DNA from: Hydrogenophilales bacterium CG12_big_fil_rev_8_21_14_0_65_61_21
GTDB taxonomy: Bacteria > Pseudomonadota > Gammaproteobacteria > Burkholderiales > Thiobacillaceae
DNA: 45,359 nt
NCBI GenBank assembly: GCA_002782005.1
Contig: PFGT01000014.1
Coordinates: 1 to 45,359, forward strand
Direction of reading: 5' to 3'
Position 1 is the first letter of the stretch, and every line of letters starts with the position of its first letter. Below are positions 25,487-33,384 of this stretch, piece by piece. Position numbers and translations under genes: made by a program. A model generated the notes under the pieces. The model made no database searches. It was given only the letters and a program-made list of their open reading frames with translations, and had not been told where the DNA came from.

Positions 25487-25655
25487 CTAGGAGCCTGTCG
25501 GACTTATGGGGATCGAAGCGAAAATTCGGCTGGGTGAGGACAGATTTTGCCGATTTTGCTGGTTAATAGTCGTTCTATTGACCAAAAAAGCGGTGAAATA
25601 TGGGCCGCTCAGGCGGATTTGCAGCCGATTCATCATAAGTCCGACAGGCTCCTAG
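25487..25655. mobile_element. MITE-like element with 18-base terminal inverted repeats and CTAG target repeats
   Basis: The ends GAGCCTGTCGGACTTATG (25491-25508) and its exact reverse complement (25634-25651) bound a 161-base element. Each end is flanked by CTAG (25487-25490 and 25652-25655), as expected of a 4-base target duplication. There is no coding capacity. Inside is a hairpin TGGTTAATAG - 5 - CTATTGACCA (25560-25584) with one G-T pair. It was probably moved by a DDE transposase, perhaps of the IS5 group, which favours YTAR targets. No such transposase is in the window. It fills most of the space between the PDC gene and the small secreted protein gene. Confidence 0.85.
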
Positions 25656-25669
25656 GTTAAGGAAAAGAT

Positions 25670-25954
25670 ATGGCATTGAAACTACGTTTAACGGGCAGCC
25701 TGTTGATTATGCTATTAGGGCTGCCGCCGGTACTGGCGGCCGAGGTCGCACCGGACGCCAATGCGACGCTGGCGCAACAGTGCCGACAAGCCTATCGACA
25801 GGAAAATCAGATGTTCGTTCTCGATAACTGTCCCGAGGCGGCTTGGGCGCTGGCGCGCGCGCAATGCGAGCGCCAGGCCAATAGCATCGCACCCCGCTAT
25901 GTCGAGTTCTGCCGCCGGTTTTATACCGGTACGGCGCCGATCTACGGTAACTAA
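25670..25954 (+). CDS. Small secreted Cys-containing protein of unknown function
   Basis: 94 residues. A clear Sec signal peptide ([20 protein letters not shown], probable cut at about residue 23-24) leaves a mature domain of about 70 residues with four cysteines (QQCRQ, DNCPE, AQCER, EFCRR). They are spaced like a small helical protein with two disulfides. No family is recognised. AAGGAAAAG is the Shine-Dalgarno, and it lies directly after the MITE, so the 5' UTR and probably the promoter are inside or beyond that element. The stop overlaps the convergent prfC stop by 4 bases. Confidence 0.75.
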   Translation: MALKLRLTGSLLIMLLGLPPVLAAEVAPDANATLAQQCRQAYRQENQMFVLDNCPEAAWALARAQCERQANSIAPRYVEFCRRFYTGTAPIYGN

Positions 25955-27555
25955 GCAAACCGCTGGCCATGCTCCCGTGTGGCGTGGAAGCCGACCTGCG
26001 GCCATTTCTCGATCAAGAGTTCGAGGTTGTAGCGGTTGGTGGCGAGATAAACCGGGTTGCCGTCAACATCGATGCCCATCCGTAGTTGCTGGTCACGCTC
26101 GAACTGGCGCCGTACTGAGTCGTCGGGGAAGGTGAGCCAGCGCGCGGTGTGGATGTCGGCCGGGGCATAGATGGCATCGACGCCGTATTCGGTCGATAGT
26201 CGCTGGGCCACCACTTCGAATTGCAGTTGTCCCACCGCGCCCAGCAGCAGGCCGCCGCCGACGGTTTCGAAGACCTGGATGGCGCCTTCTTCGCCCAGCT
26301 CCTTCAGTCCTTTTTGCAACTGCTTGGACTTCAGCGGGTCGCGCGGCCGGGCGGTGCGGAACATCTCCGGCGCGAAGTAAGGTATGCCCTTGAAGTGCAG
26401 CGCTTCGCCCTCGGTCAATGTGTCGCCGATCTGCAATTGGCCGTGGTTGTGGATGCCGATGATGTCACCGGCCACGGCGTCTTCCATGTGGACCCGCTCG
26501 TTGGCCATGAAGGTCAGCGCGTTGGCCAGCTTGATCTCCCGTTTAAGGCGCTGGTGCTGGACCTTCATGCCCGGCGTATAGCGCCCGGAACAGACCCGGA
26601 AGAAGGCGATACGGTCGCGGTGCTTGGGGTCCATGTTGGCCTGGATCTTGAACACGAAGCCGGTGAACGGGGCCTCGGCCGGCTGAACAATGCGGCCATC
26701 GCCATCCCGTTCCTGGGGCGGCGGCGCCCATTCGATCAGGGCTTGCAATATCTCCCGGACGCCGAAGTTGTTGATGCCGGAGCCGAAGAACACCGGGCTT
26801 TGCTGGCCGGCCAGGAAGGCGGTGATGTCGAACGGGGTACTGGCGGACTGGATCAGTTCCACGTCGGCGCGCGTCGGCCCCATCTCCAGCGGGAACAGCG
26901 CGTCCAGTTTCGGGTTGGCGATGCCGTCGATCAGCTCGGTTTCGCCGCCGGCCTTTTCCTCGCCCGGCGTGAACAGCAGGGTCTGGTCGTGCAGCAGGTG
27001 GTAGACGCCACGAAAGGTCTTGCCCATGCCGATTGGCCAGGTCACTGGCGCGCAGTCGATCTTTAGCACCGCCTCGATCTCTTCCAGCAGTTCAACCGGC
27101 GGCTTCACCTCGCGGTCCATCTTGTTGACGAAGGTGATGATCGGCGTGTTTCTCAGCCGGCAGACGTCGAGCAGCTTGATGGTCTGCGCCTCGACACCCT
27201 TGGCGGCGTCGATCACCATCACTGCGGCATCGACGGCGGTTAGCACCCGGTAGGTGTCTTCGGAGAAGTCCTGGTGGCCGGGGGTGTCGAGCAGGTTGAT
27301 GACGTGGCCGGCATAGTCGAACTGCATCACCGAGCTGGTCACCGAGATGCCGCGCTGTTTTTCCACCTCCATCCAGTCTGAGGTGGCGTGGCGGTTGCTT
27401 TTCCGGGCCTTGACCGTGCCGGCCATCTGGATGGCGCCGCCGAACAGCAGCAGTTTTTCGGTCAGCGTGGTCTTGCCGGCATCAGGGTGGGAGATGATGG
27501 CAAAGGTGCGGCGGCGTTGCACGTCGCGCAGGATGTCGGGTGGTAAGGCGGTCAT
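25951..27555 (-). CDS. prfC: Peptide chain release factor 3
   Basis: GTPase that recycles RF1/RF2 from the ribosome after termination. 534 residues. G1 [14 protein letters not shown], the switch region RGISVTSS, G3 [12 protein letters not shown]4 FVNKMDRE are all present, with RF3-specific [20 protein letters not shown] before the switch. The C-terminal domain has [20 protein letters not shown]. It is 64 bases downstream of the membrane GGDEF gene on the same strand, and no strong Shine-Dalgarno is seen before its ATG. Confidence 0.97.
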   Translation of the reverse strand: MTALPPDILRDVQRRRTFAIISHPDAGKTTLTEKLLLFGGAIQMAGTVKARKSNRHATSDWMEVEKQRGISVTSSVMQFDYAGHVINLLDTPGHQDFSEDTYRVLTAVDAAVMVIDAAKGVEAQTIKLLDVCRLRNTPIITFVNKMDREVKPPVELLEEIEAVLKIDCAPVTWPIGMGKTFRGVYHLLHDQTLLFTPGEEKAGGETELIDGIANPKLDALFPLEMGPTRADVELIQSASTPFDITAFLAGQQSPVFFGSGINNFGVREILQALIEWAPPPQERDGDGRIVQPAEAPFTGFVFKIQANMDPKHRDRIAFFRVCSGRYTPGMKVQHQRLKREIKLANALTFMANERVHMEDAVAGDIIGIHNHGQLQIGDTLTEGEALHFKGIPYFAPEMFRTARPRDPLKSKQLQKGLKELGEEGAIQVFETVGGGLLLGAVGQLQFEVVAQRLSTEYGVDAIYAPADIHTARWLTFPDDSVRRQFERDQQLRMGIDVDGNPVYLATNRYNLELLIEKWPQVGFHATREHGQRFA

Positions 27556-27619
27556 GGGTCGCAGGTTGGTCCCGTCTGCGCGGGAACGATAAAACGGGAA
27601 AGGGCGCGATTATACCGGC

Positions 27620-28462
27620 TCAGATCACGACGACCTTGTTTCTCCCGGTGCGCTTGGCCTGGTAGAGGGCATCGTCGGCGCGTTTGAACAGGCTGTCGTA
27701 GTCGTCGCCCGGCTTGAAATGGGCGGCGCCGATGCTGATGGTCAGGTGTCCGGCCTTGGCGAAGGGGTAGTCGGCGACGGCAAGGCGCAGCTTCTCTGCC
27801 GTGGTTGCCAGGCTGCCGCCGTTGACGTTGAAGGTAATCAGGCAGAACTCTTCGCCGCCGACCCGGAAAAAGTCATCGGCCTCCCGTTTGGTGTTTCCGA
27901 TCAACCTGGACAGTTCCTTTAGCACCTCATCGCCGACGCTGTGACCTTGATGGTCGTTGACCTCCTTGAAGTGGTCAATATCGAGCATCAGCAGCGCCAG
28001 GCCGCGAGGGTAACGCGACTCCTGGCGGATTTCGAGGGTCAATATCTCGTCAAACTTACGGCGGTTGTAGATGCCGGTGAGTTGATCGGTGACGGCCAGG
28101 TTCTGCAATTTCTTTTCAATTGTCTTGCGCTGGCTGATCTCATGACGCAAATTTTCATTCTTCTGGCTCAGCTCGATGGTCCTTTCCTCAAGCAGAAAAC
28201 TACTATGGCTCAACTTGATCTCGGCGTTTTCCCTGTGGCGCAGCAGGATCGTATTCTGGACGACCAGCAACAGGATGACGACGCTGGCCAATAGCCTGAC
28301 CCAGAGCCTGGATGGCTCCGGATTGAGCAGCAGTTCCAGATAGGTATTATCGGGGCGGAAGAAATGACATTCGAACAAGATGTCCAGGGCCCAGAATAAC
28401 GCCGCCGCGCCAATACCTGCGGCCATGGCCAAGTGGGAAGAGGTTCTCGATACGGTGTTCAT
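27620..28462 (-). CDS. Membrane diguanylate cyclase (2 TM, coiled coil, GGDEF)
   Basis: About 280 residues from ATG 28462. Two transmembrane helices (near residues 10-30, AAGIGAAALFWALDILFE, and 47-66, LLASVVILLLVVQNTILL) bracket a short periplasmic loop. A coiled coil (SSFLLEERTIELSQKNENLR) leads into the GGDEF domain with the GGEEF active site and an RxxD inhibitory site (READ) five residues before it. It synthesises c-di-GMP at the membrane; the input signal is unknown. An upstream ATG at 28534 would overlap gcvR by 49 bases and was not chosen. It lies 23 bases after gcvR. Confidence 0.9.
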   Translation of the reverse strand: MNTVSRTSSHLAMAAGIGAAALFWALDILFECHFFRPDNTYLELLLNPEPSRLWVRLLASVVILLLVVQNTILLRHRENAEIKLSHSSFLLEERTIELSQKNENLRHEISQRKTIEKKLQNLAVTDQLTGIYNRRKFDEILTLEIRQESRYPRGLALLMLDIDHFKEVNDHQGHSVGDEVLKELSRLIGNTKREADDFFRVGGEEFCLITFNVNGGSLATTAEKLRLAVADYPFAKAGHLTISIGAAHFKPGDDYDSLFKRADDALYQAKRTGRNKVVVI

Positions 28463-28485
28463 GGCGGGCGCTATACGGGTGGCGG

Positions 28486-29031
28486 TCAGGTCCGGGATGG
28501 CTCGAAAATGGCATCCAGATTCAAGCCGTCGCAATAGTCGAGAAAATCGCCGCGCAAGGTTGGGATATGGGTCTCAGCCGGGATGCCGACGGTCATGTTT
28601 ACTGAAAACATCGTTGTGCCGGTGTGCGGGGCCGGGTAGGTGTCGGTGGCCAATTCCTCGATATTGATGCCGCGTTGGGCGAAGAAATTGGCCAGGTTAT
28701 GGACGATGCCGGGATGGTCCATGGCCACTACGTTGATGTTGTAGGGTACCAGGGGCGTCTTGCGTTCGATCCCCTTGGTGCGCTTCTGGACGATGCTCAG
28801 GCCGAGTTCGACGCCGACCGTGGCCAGCCTGTCCTCCAGCTTGGTCAGGGCGTCCCAGCGCCCGGAAACCAGCATGATGATGGCGAACTGATTGCCCAGC
28901 AACGCCATGCGCGATTCCTCGACGTTGCAGCCGGCATCCAGTATGCGGTTGGTGAAGCGTTGAACCAGACCGACCTGATCTTCGCCGGTAGCGGTAATCG
29001 CGAGGTAGTCACAGGGGCTTTGGGAGGTCAT
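28486..29031 (-). CDS. gcvR: GcvR-type double ACT domain regulator
   Basis: About 181 residues with two ACT domains: the first at ITATGEDQVGLVQRFTNRIL then DAGCNVEESRMALLGNQFAI, the second at VVAMDHPGIVHNLANFFAQR then GINIEELATDTYP. In E. coli GcvR represses the glycine cleavage operon by binding GcvA. No gcv gene is in the window, so that role is from family only. ATG 29031 is preferred over an in-frame TTG at 29043. The downstream genes on the same strand are the GGDEF gene and prfC. Confidence 0.88.
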   Translation of the reverse strand: MTSQSPCDYLAITATGEDQVGLVQRFTNRILDAGCNVEESRMALLGNQFAIIMLVSGRWDALTKLEDRLATVGVELGLSIVQKRTKGIERKTPLVPYNINVVAMDHPGIVHNLANFFAQRGINIEELATDTYPAPHTGTTMFSVNMTVGIPAETHIPTLRGDFLDYCDGLNLDAIFEPSRT

Positions 29032-29088
29032 ACGAATATCCAATCTCGATCTTTAAGTCGAATTCTAGACGCTGTGGGTGAAATGGCG

Positions 29089-29110
29089 CGGCCCGCCTTA
29101 TCGCGGGCCG
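29089..29110 (-). terminator. Hairpin across the dienelactone hydrolase stop codon
   Basis: CGGCCCGC - GATAAG - GCGGGCCG (minus strand) is a perfect 8-base stem. The hydrolase stop TAA lies in its loop. No T-run follows (CGCCATTTC), so it is a weak intrinsic terminator at best, or an RNA 3'-end protector. Confidence 0.45.
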
Positions 29111-29892
29111 AAAACGGCGGCCAGAAACGTGCCCAGTTGAGTCCAGGAGTCTTGGTCGGCGGCGGCATTATAGGCGATCGGTAGGTTGAACTGCTTGCCC
29201 AGCCGGTCGGCATCCGGGTTGGTGAAGCTGTGTTTGGCGCCCGGATAGCTGACCAGACGATAGTCCACACCGGCGCTTTCCATCTCCTTGACGAAGGCAT
29301 CGACCTGGGCCTTGGGCACCATGGCGTCATCGGCGCCGGTGTAAATGGCGATTCGGGCCTTGACCTTGCCAGGCGCAGCCGGCGTAGCCGTCGTCAAGGC
29401 GCCGTGGAAGCTGGCCACGGCCTTCAGCGGGGCGCCCAGACGGGCCATGTTGAGCACCACGCCGCCGCCAAAGCAGTAGCCGATGGCGGCGATCTGGCCC
29501 TGGGCGACGGTCTTGTGGGCCACAAGGAATTTTCTGCCCGCCTCAAAACGCGATTGCGCCAGCGGCATGTTCTTGTTGACCTCGGTGGCGAACTTGCCGG
29601 CCTCGTTTGGATGCTCGGCCGTCTTGCCGTCGCCGTACATGTCCAGGGCCAGGGCGGTGTAACCCATCTCGGCCAGCATCGTGGCACGCTTGCGTGCGTA
29701 GTCGTTCAGCCCCCACCACTCATGCACCACCAGCACGCCGGGGCGCTTGGCCTTGATGCCCGTGTCGTAGGCCAGATAGCCTTTCATGACGACGCCATGG
29801 TCGCGGTAGTTGACGACCTCGCCGACGACCTTGGCCTGGGCGGTCACAGTGAACAGCGCCAGACTCAGCAGAAAGAATATGAACTTGCGCAT
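29098..29892 (-). CDS. Exported dienelactone hydrolase family protein
   Basis: 264 residues with a signal peptide (FIFFLLSLALFTVTAQA, cut near residue 20). It has the alpha/beta-hydrolase fold with the DLH catalytic triad: Cys in IGYCFGGG, Asp in GADDAMVP and His in AKHSFTNPD. VVHEWWGLNDYARKRA is the oxyanion-side signature of the family. The cysteine-nucleophile type hydrolyses lactones or esters; the substrate here is unknown. CGGAG precedes the ATG. It lies 21 bases downstream of ychJ on the same strand. Confidence 0.92.
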   Translation of the reverse strand: MRKFIFFLLSLALFTVTAQAKVVGEVVNYRDHGVVMKGYLAYDTGIKAKRPGVLVVHEWWGLNDYARKRATMLAEMGYTALALDMYGDGKTAEHPNEAGKFATEVNKNMPLAQSRFEAGRKFLVAHKTVAQGQIAAIGYCFGGGVVLNMARLGAPLKAVASFHGALTTATPAAPGKVKARIAIYTGADDAMVPKAQVDAFVKEMESAGVDYRLVSYPGAKHSFTNPDADRLGKQFNLPIAYNAAADQDSWTQLGTFLAAVFGPR

Positions 29893-29913
29893 GATTGTCT
29901 CCGGTCGGTTTAT

Positions 29914-30297
29914 TTAGGAGCCTGTCGGGTCGCCGGCCAGATAATACCAGCGTCCGGCGATCTTCTCGAAGCGGCTGATTTCGTGCATCCGGAAGGCTCG
30001 CCCGGCGATCTTGTAACGGGCCACAAATTCCACCGTGGCATGGTCTTCGTCAAGTTGGCGGCATAGTTTTACCGTCAGCCCCAACCACTTGGCCGGTTTG
30101 TCCGCCTTCAGGTTCAAGGCGTCCGGCCGGGTGTCCGGGTGCCAGGTGGTCAGCAGATAAGCCTCGTCTTCAAGAACGTAGGCGGTATAGCGCGAACGCA
30201 TCAGACGCTCGGCGTCCGGGGCCGGTGCGCCGGATAGGTATGGGCCGCAACAGTCGGCCAGGGCCGTGGCGCGGCCGCAAGGGCAGTGTGGGTTCAT
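29914..30297 (-). CDS. YchJ-like SEC-C motif protein (UPF0225)
   Basis: About 127 residues. The N-terminal zinc motif NPHCPCGRATALADCCGPYL matches the SEC-C motif, followed by the UPF0225 core ERLMRSRYTAYVLEDEAYLL and FVARYKI. The function of the family is not known. ATG 30297 overlaps the stop of the endonuclease III relative by 4 bases (ATGA); a longer frame upstream lies inside that gene. The C-terminal residues GDPTGS are unusual: the DNA for PTGS and the stop is 14 bases identical to the end of the MITE, so the native 3' end appears to have been replaced. Confidence 0.88.
   Translation of the reverse strand: MNPHCPCGRATALADCCGPYLSGAPAPDAERLMRSRYTAYVLEDEAYLLTTWHPDTRPDALNLKADKPAKWLGLTVKLCRQLDEDHATVEFVARYKIAGRAFRMHEISRFEKIAGRWYYLAGDPTGS
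29915..29928. mobile_element. Solo end of the same MITE family at the 3' end of the ychJ-like gene
   Basis: TAGGAGCCTGTCGG is identical to the left MITE end including its TAG flank, and the flank TTAG (29914-29917) fits the YTAR target form. No partner end is found in the next several hundred bases, so it is a remnant or a chance match. A 14-base match would be expected by chance about 0.0003 times in this window. Confidence 0.6.
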
Positions 30298-30947
30298 GGG
30301 GTGTTCGGGCAGATGGCGTTCAGCGGGCAGTCGGCGCAACGCGGTTGAGGCCGGCAATAATCCTTGCCCAGACGCACGATTAGGGCGTGATATTCGTTGT
30401 ACAGGCCGATCTCGGCCGGTAGCACGGCCTCGAAGCGCGCCTTGATGGCGGCGTAGCTATCGGTCTCGTCCAGCAGCCCCAGACGACCGAAGGCGCGGCG
30501 GGTATAGGCATCGACCACGAAGCTGGGCAGGTTCAGGGCATACAGCAGGATCGAATCGGCCGTCTCCTCGCCGATGCCATGCACCGCCAGCAGGTCGCGG
30601 CGCAATTCCGCCAGCGTGCCCTGCCTGGCCAGGGTTTCCGGCGCATCCACCACGCCACGCGCGGCGAGGAACTGGCACAAGACCTTCAGGCGCTTGGTCT
30701 TGACGTTGAAATAACCGGCCGGGCGGATCAATTCGGCCAGCCGATCGTCCGTCAGGTCTAGGACAGCGCGGCAGCTCAGGGCGTCGGCCCGCACAAGGTT
30801 GGCGATGGCCTTCTCGACATTGCTCCACGCCGTATTCTGGGTCAGCAGCGCGCCGACCATTACCTCGAACGGGGTTTGTCCTGGCCACCAATGCTGAGGG
30901 CCAAAGCGGTTGAAGAGTAAATCGAAGGGCGCGCGCAAATGCTTCAT
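30294..30947 (-). CDS. HhH-GPD DNA glycosylase related to endonuclease III (COG2231-like)
   Basis: 217 residues. The helix-hairpin-helix and GPD motif VHGIGEETADSILLYALNLP then FVVDAYTRRAFGRL has the catalytic Asp (VVDAYT). The Lys that makes endonuclease III a lyase (GVGRKTAN) is Glu here (GIGEETAD), so a glycosylase without AP-lyase activity is likely, as in the MagIII-type 3-methyladenine glycosylases. A 4Fe-4S cluster is ligated by the C-terminal DYCRPQPRCADCPLNAICP (spacing C-5-C-2-C-5-C). It is divergent from the beta-CASP nuclease gene with 20 bases between start codons. Confidence 0.9.
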   Translation of the reverse strand: MKHLRAPFDLLFNRFGPQHWWPGQTPFEVMVGALLTQNTAWSNVEKAIANLVRADALSCRAVLDLTDDRLAELIRPAGYFNVKTKRLKVLCQFLAARGVVDAPETLARQGTLAELRRDLLAVHGIGEETADSILLYALNLPSFVVDAYTRRAFGRLGLLDETDSYAAIKARFEAVLPAEIGLYNEYHALIVRLGKDYCRPQPRCADCPLNAICPNTP

Positions 30948-30967
30948 GATGGCGCTATGATGCAGTC

Positions 30968-32380
30968 ATGCGAGTCACAATTCTAGGCGCCGCCCGCGAA
31001 GTCACCGGCTCTTGCTACCTGGTCGAGTCGGAGCGGCTTCGTTTTATCGTCGATTGCGGCATGTTTCAGGGTGGCCGCGAGGCCGAGGCCAAGAACCGGC
31101 GCTTTCCGGTCGGCTTCAATCCCGATGGCCTGGATTTCGTCCTGCTGACCCATGCCCATATCGACCATTCCGGGCTGCTGCCCCGTTTGGTTAGTCTGGG
31201 TTTTCGCGGCCCGATCTATTGCACCGATGCGACGGCCGATTTGCTCGGCGTGATGCTGCCGGACGCCGCCCACATCGCCGAGAAGGAGGCGGAGTGGCAT
31301 AACTATTCCAAGCGCAAAAAACGCGGTGAGCTGCGTGGCGAAATCGCGCCGCTGTACACCGTGGAACAGGCTAAAACGACCCTGAAGCGGTTGAAGCGCA
31401 AGGAATATGGCCAGTGTTTTGCCGCCCATGACCGTGCTCGGGTGTGCTTCCGGGATGCCGGTCACATACTCGGCTCCAGCAGCATCGAGCTTTGGCTTGA
31501 AGAAGCGGGAAAGACCACCAAGCTGGTCTTCTCCGGGGACCTGGGTATGCCCCGACGGCCGATCATGAACGACCCGACGCCTATTGCCGAGGCCGATTAT
31601 CTATTCGTGGAATCCACTTACGGCAATCGCCTGCACAAGAGCCTGGAGGCCACGGTCGAGGAACTGGCCGCTGCCGTGACCGAGACGGTCCAACACAAGA
31701 AAGGCAATGTAATTATCCCGGCCTTCGCGGTCGGCCGGACCCAGGAGATACTGTATTTTCTGCTTGACTTGATCCGTCAGGGACGCATCCCGGGCAGCAT
31801 CGCCATCTTTGTCGATTCGCCGATGGCCACGGCGGCCACCGAGATCACCATGAGGCACATCGACCTATTGGACGAAGAAATGCACCAACTGGTTGACTGG
31901 CAACAACGTAACGGCAACCGCCTGCCCTACATCCGCTTCACCGAAAGTCCGGAAGACTCCATGGCGCTGAACAGCATCAAACAGGGTGCCGTCATCGTTT
32001 CGGCGTCCGGCATGTGCGACGCCGGGCGGATCAAGCATCACCTGAAGAACAACCTGCCGCGCCAGGAATGCACGGTCATCATCGCCGGTTTTCAGGCCCA
32101 GGGCACGCTCGGGCGGAAACTGGTGGACGGCGCGACCTATGTCCGTCTGTTCGGCGAGTCGGTCCCGGTGCGGGCGGCGATTCGCACCCTGGGCGGTCTG
32201 TCCGCCCATGCCGACCGCGATGCCTTGCTGGGCTGGTTGGCCGGGTTCGAGAAAGCGCCAAAGCGAACCTTCGTCATCCATGGCGAGGAGGAAACAGCCC
32301 TCGGCTTCGCCGCTTCGATTCGCGAGCGTTTCGATTGGTCGGTGGAGGCGCCGGAGGTCGGTGCCAGCTATGACCTTTAA
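30968..32380 (+). CDS. MBL-fold beta-CASP ribonuclease (CPSF73-like)
   Basis: 470 residues. Metallo-beta-lactamase motif THAHIDHSGLLPRL (metal binding), FRDAGHILGSSSIEL, FSGDLGMPRRP, then the beta-CASP domain with VESTYGNRLH, NVIIPAFAVGRTQEIL and the final GGLSAHADRDALL. The family cleaves RNA as an endonuclease, and in bacteria this form is often annotated as an RNA-processing exonuclease; the substrate is unknown. The ATG has no Shine-Dalgarno. A TATGAT hexamer lies 6 bases before it, so a leaderless transcript is possible. The last 4 bases overlap the convergent lipoprotein gene. Confidence 0.93.
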   Translation: MRVTILGAAREVTGSCYLVESERLRFIVDCGMFQGGREAEAKNRRFPVGFNPDGLDFVLLTHAHIDHSGLLPRLVSLGFRGPIYCTDATADLLGVMLPDAAHIAEKEAEWHNYSKRKKRGELRGEIAPLYTVEQAKTTLKRLKRKEYGQCFAAHDRARVCFRDAGHILGSSSIELWLEEAGKTTKLVFSGDLGMPRRPIMNDPTPIAEADYLFVESTYGNRLHKSLEATVEELAAAVTETVQHKKGNVIIPAFAVGRTQEILYFLLDLIRQGRIPGSIAIFVDSPMATAATEITMRHIDLLDEEMHQLVDWQQRNGNRLPYIRFTESPEDSMALNSIKQGAVIVSASGMCDAGRIKHHLKNNLPRQECTVIIAGFQAQGTLGRKLVDGATYVRLFGESVPVRAAIRTLGGLSAHADRDALLGWLAGFEKAPKRTFVIHGEEETALGFAASIRERFDWSVEAPEVGASYDL

Positions 32381-32925
32381 CGCGGCAACTCGAAGCTGAA
32401 ATAGTTGCCGACCGCGCCTTGCATCTCGCTCAGGGCCAGGTGTCGTTGCTGCTGTGGCGGATATGAAATCTGGTTGCTCTGACAGCTCAGGCTGCGCACC
32501 GGGCTATTGCGGTCGCTATTCAGGCGGAACTCGGTGACGTAATAGACCTGGCTTGGACCGCCGCCACGGCCGAACAGGCCCAACATGCCGACGTTGGGCG
32601 ACACCGGCATACCGGCAAAGTCCTGAATCCGTCTTTCGACCCTAGCGACCTCGAAACGCCCTGGTGCGACCGGTAGTGGCGCGTCGCGGACGGTATCCAG
32701 CTCGAAGATGCAGTACGGTTCGGTATCCTGCACGGCGTTGCTGGCGACCGGATGGCCGAATTGCAGTCGCACGGTGGCCGATCCTGCCGGGACGGTCAGG
32801 GTTTGTTCCAGTCCAATGCGCATCCCGCCTGAATAGGCGTAGTAGGACGATTCGGGACCATGGAGCGCCGGCCCCTGACAACCGGCGAGCAAAGTCAGCG
32901 AGAACGGCGCAATCCAGCGTTTCAT
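32377..32925 (-). CDS. Lipoprotein of unknown function
   Basis: 182 residues with a lipoprotein signal peptide ending in the lipobox LLAGC (Cys16). The mature part has no domain I recognise. It is mainly beta-type in pattern and contains ARVERRIQDFAGMPVSPN and QVYYVTEFRLNSD. It stands alone, and its stop overlaps the convergent nuclease stop by 4 bases. The start codon is 68 bases from the divergent hslR start. Confidence 0.82.
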   Translation of the reverse strand: MKRWIAPFSLTLLAGCQGPALHGPESSYYAYSGGMRIGLEQTLTVPAGSATVRLQFGHPVASNAVQDTEPYCIFELDTVRDAPLPVAPGRFEVARVERRIQDFAGMPVSPNVGMLGLFGRGGGPSQVYYVTEFRLNSDRNSPVRSLSCQSNQISYPPQQQRHLALSEMQGAVGNYFSFELPR

Positions 32926-32993
32926 GGCGAATTCCTTGTGGTCGGTTCCTGATGAGACAATACGCCATCACAACTGTTCCGGCTCGACGGATA

Positions 32994-33374
32994 ATGGATC
33001 GGCTGCGCATCGACAAGTGGCTTTGGGCCACGCGTTTTTTCAAGACCCGTAGCCTGGCCAGCCAGGCAGTTGACGGCGGCCGGGTGAAGCTGAACGGCGA
33101 GCGCGCCAAGCCGAGCAAAGAGGTCAAGCCGGGCGACCGGCTGGCGATCCAGATCGGCGAATACCAGTGGGACGTAGTGGTATTGCAGTTAACCGAGCGG
33201 CGCGGGCCGGCCGAAATGGCCCGGACGCTGTATGAAGAGAGCGAGGCCAGCCAGGCCCGCCGGCGGGAACAAACGGCCACGCGGCGGTTGCGGGCCGAAC
33301 CAGCGGAACCGATCAGAGGCCGGCCGACCAAGCGCGACCGCCGCTTGATCCACCGTTTTACTCATATTGATTGA
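32994..33374 (+). CDS. hslR: Hsp15-type S4-domain RNA-binding protein
   Basis: 126 residues. The S4 domain lies at the N-terminus: RLRIDKWLWATRFFKTRSLA then SQAVDGGRVKLNGERAKPSK. Hsp15 in E. coli rescues 50S subunits carrying a nascent peptidyl-tRNA. The C-terminal half is basic (ATRRLRAEPAEPIRGRPTKRDRRLIHRF), as in Hsp15. ATG 32994 was chosen because it gives the family N-terminus; an in-frame ATG at 32952 is also possible. Neither start has a strong Shine-Dalgarno. The FAD oxidoreductase gene follows after 10 bases. Confidence 0.88.
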   Translation: MDRLRIDKWLWATRFFKTRSLASQAVDGGRVKLNGERAKPSKEVKPGDRLAIQIGEYQWDVVVLQLTERRGPAEMARTLYEESEASQARRREQTATRRLRAEPAEPIRGRPTKRDRRLIHRFTHID

Positions 33375-33384
33375 CTGGAAAAAC

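Noticed and set aside
26221-27066. Long open frame opposite prfC (281 codons)
   Set aside because: It is antisense to conserved prfC codons, has no family match and reflects high-GC codon bias.
27567-27590. TCCCG-CGGGA inverted repeat upstream of prfC
   Set aside because: The stem is only 5 bases with no T-run; it is too weak to call a terminator.
29230-30066. 278-codon frame opposite the dienelactone hydrolase and ychJ-like genes
   Set aside because: It crosses two well supported genes and carries no domain.
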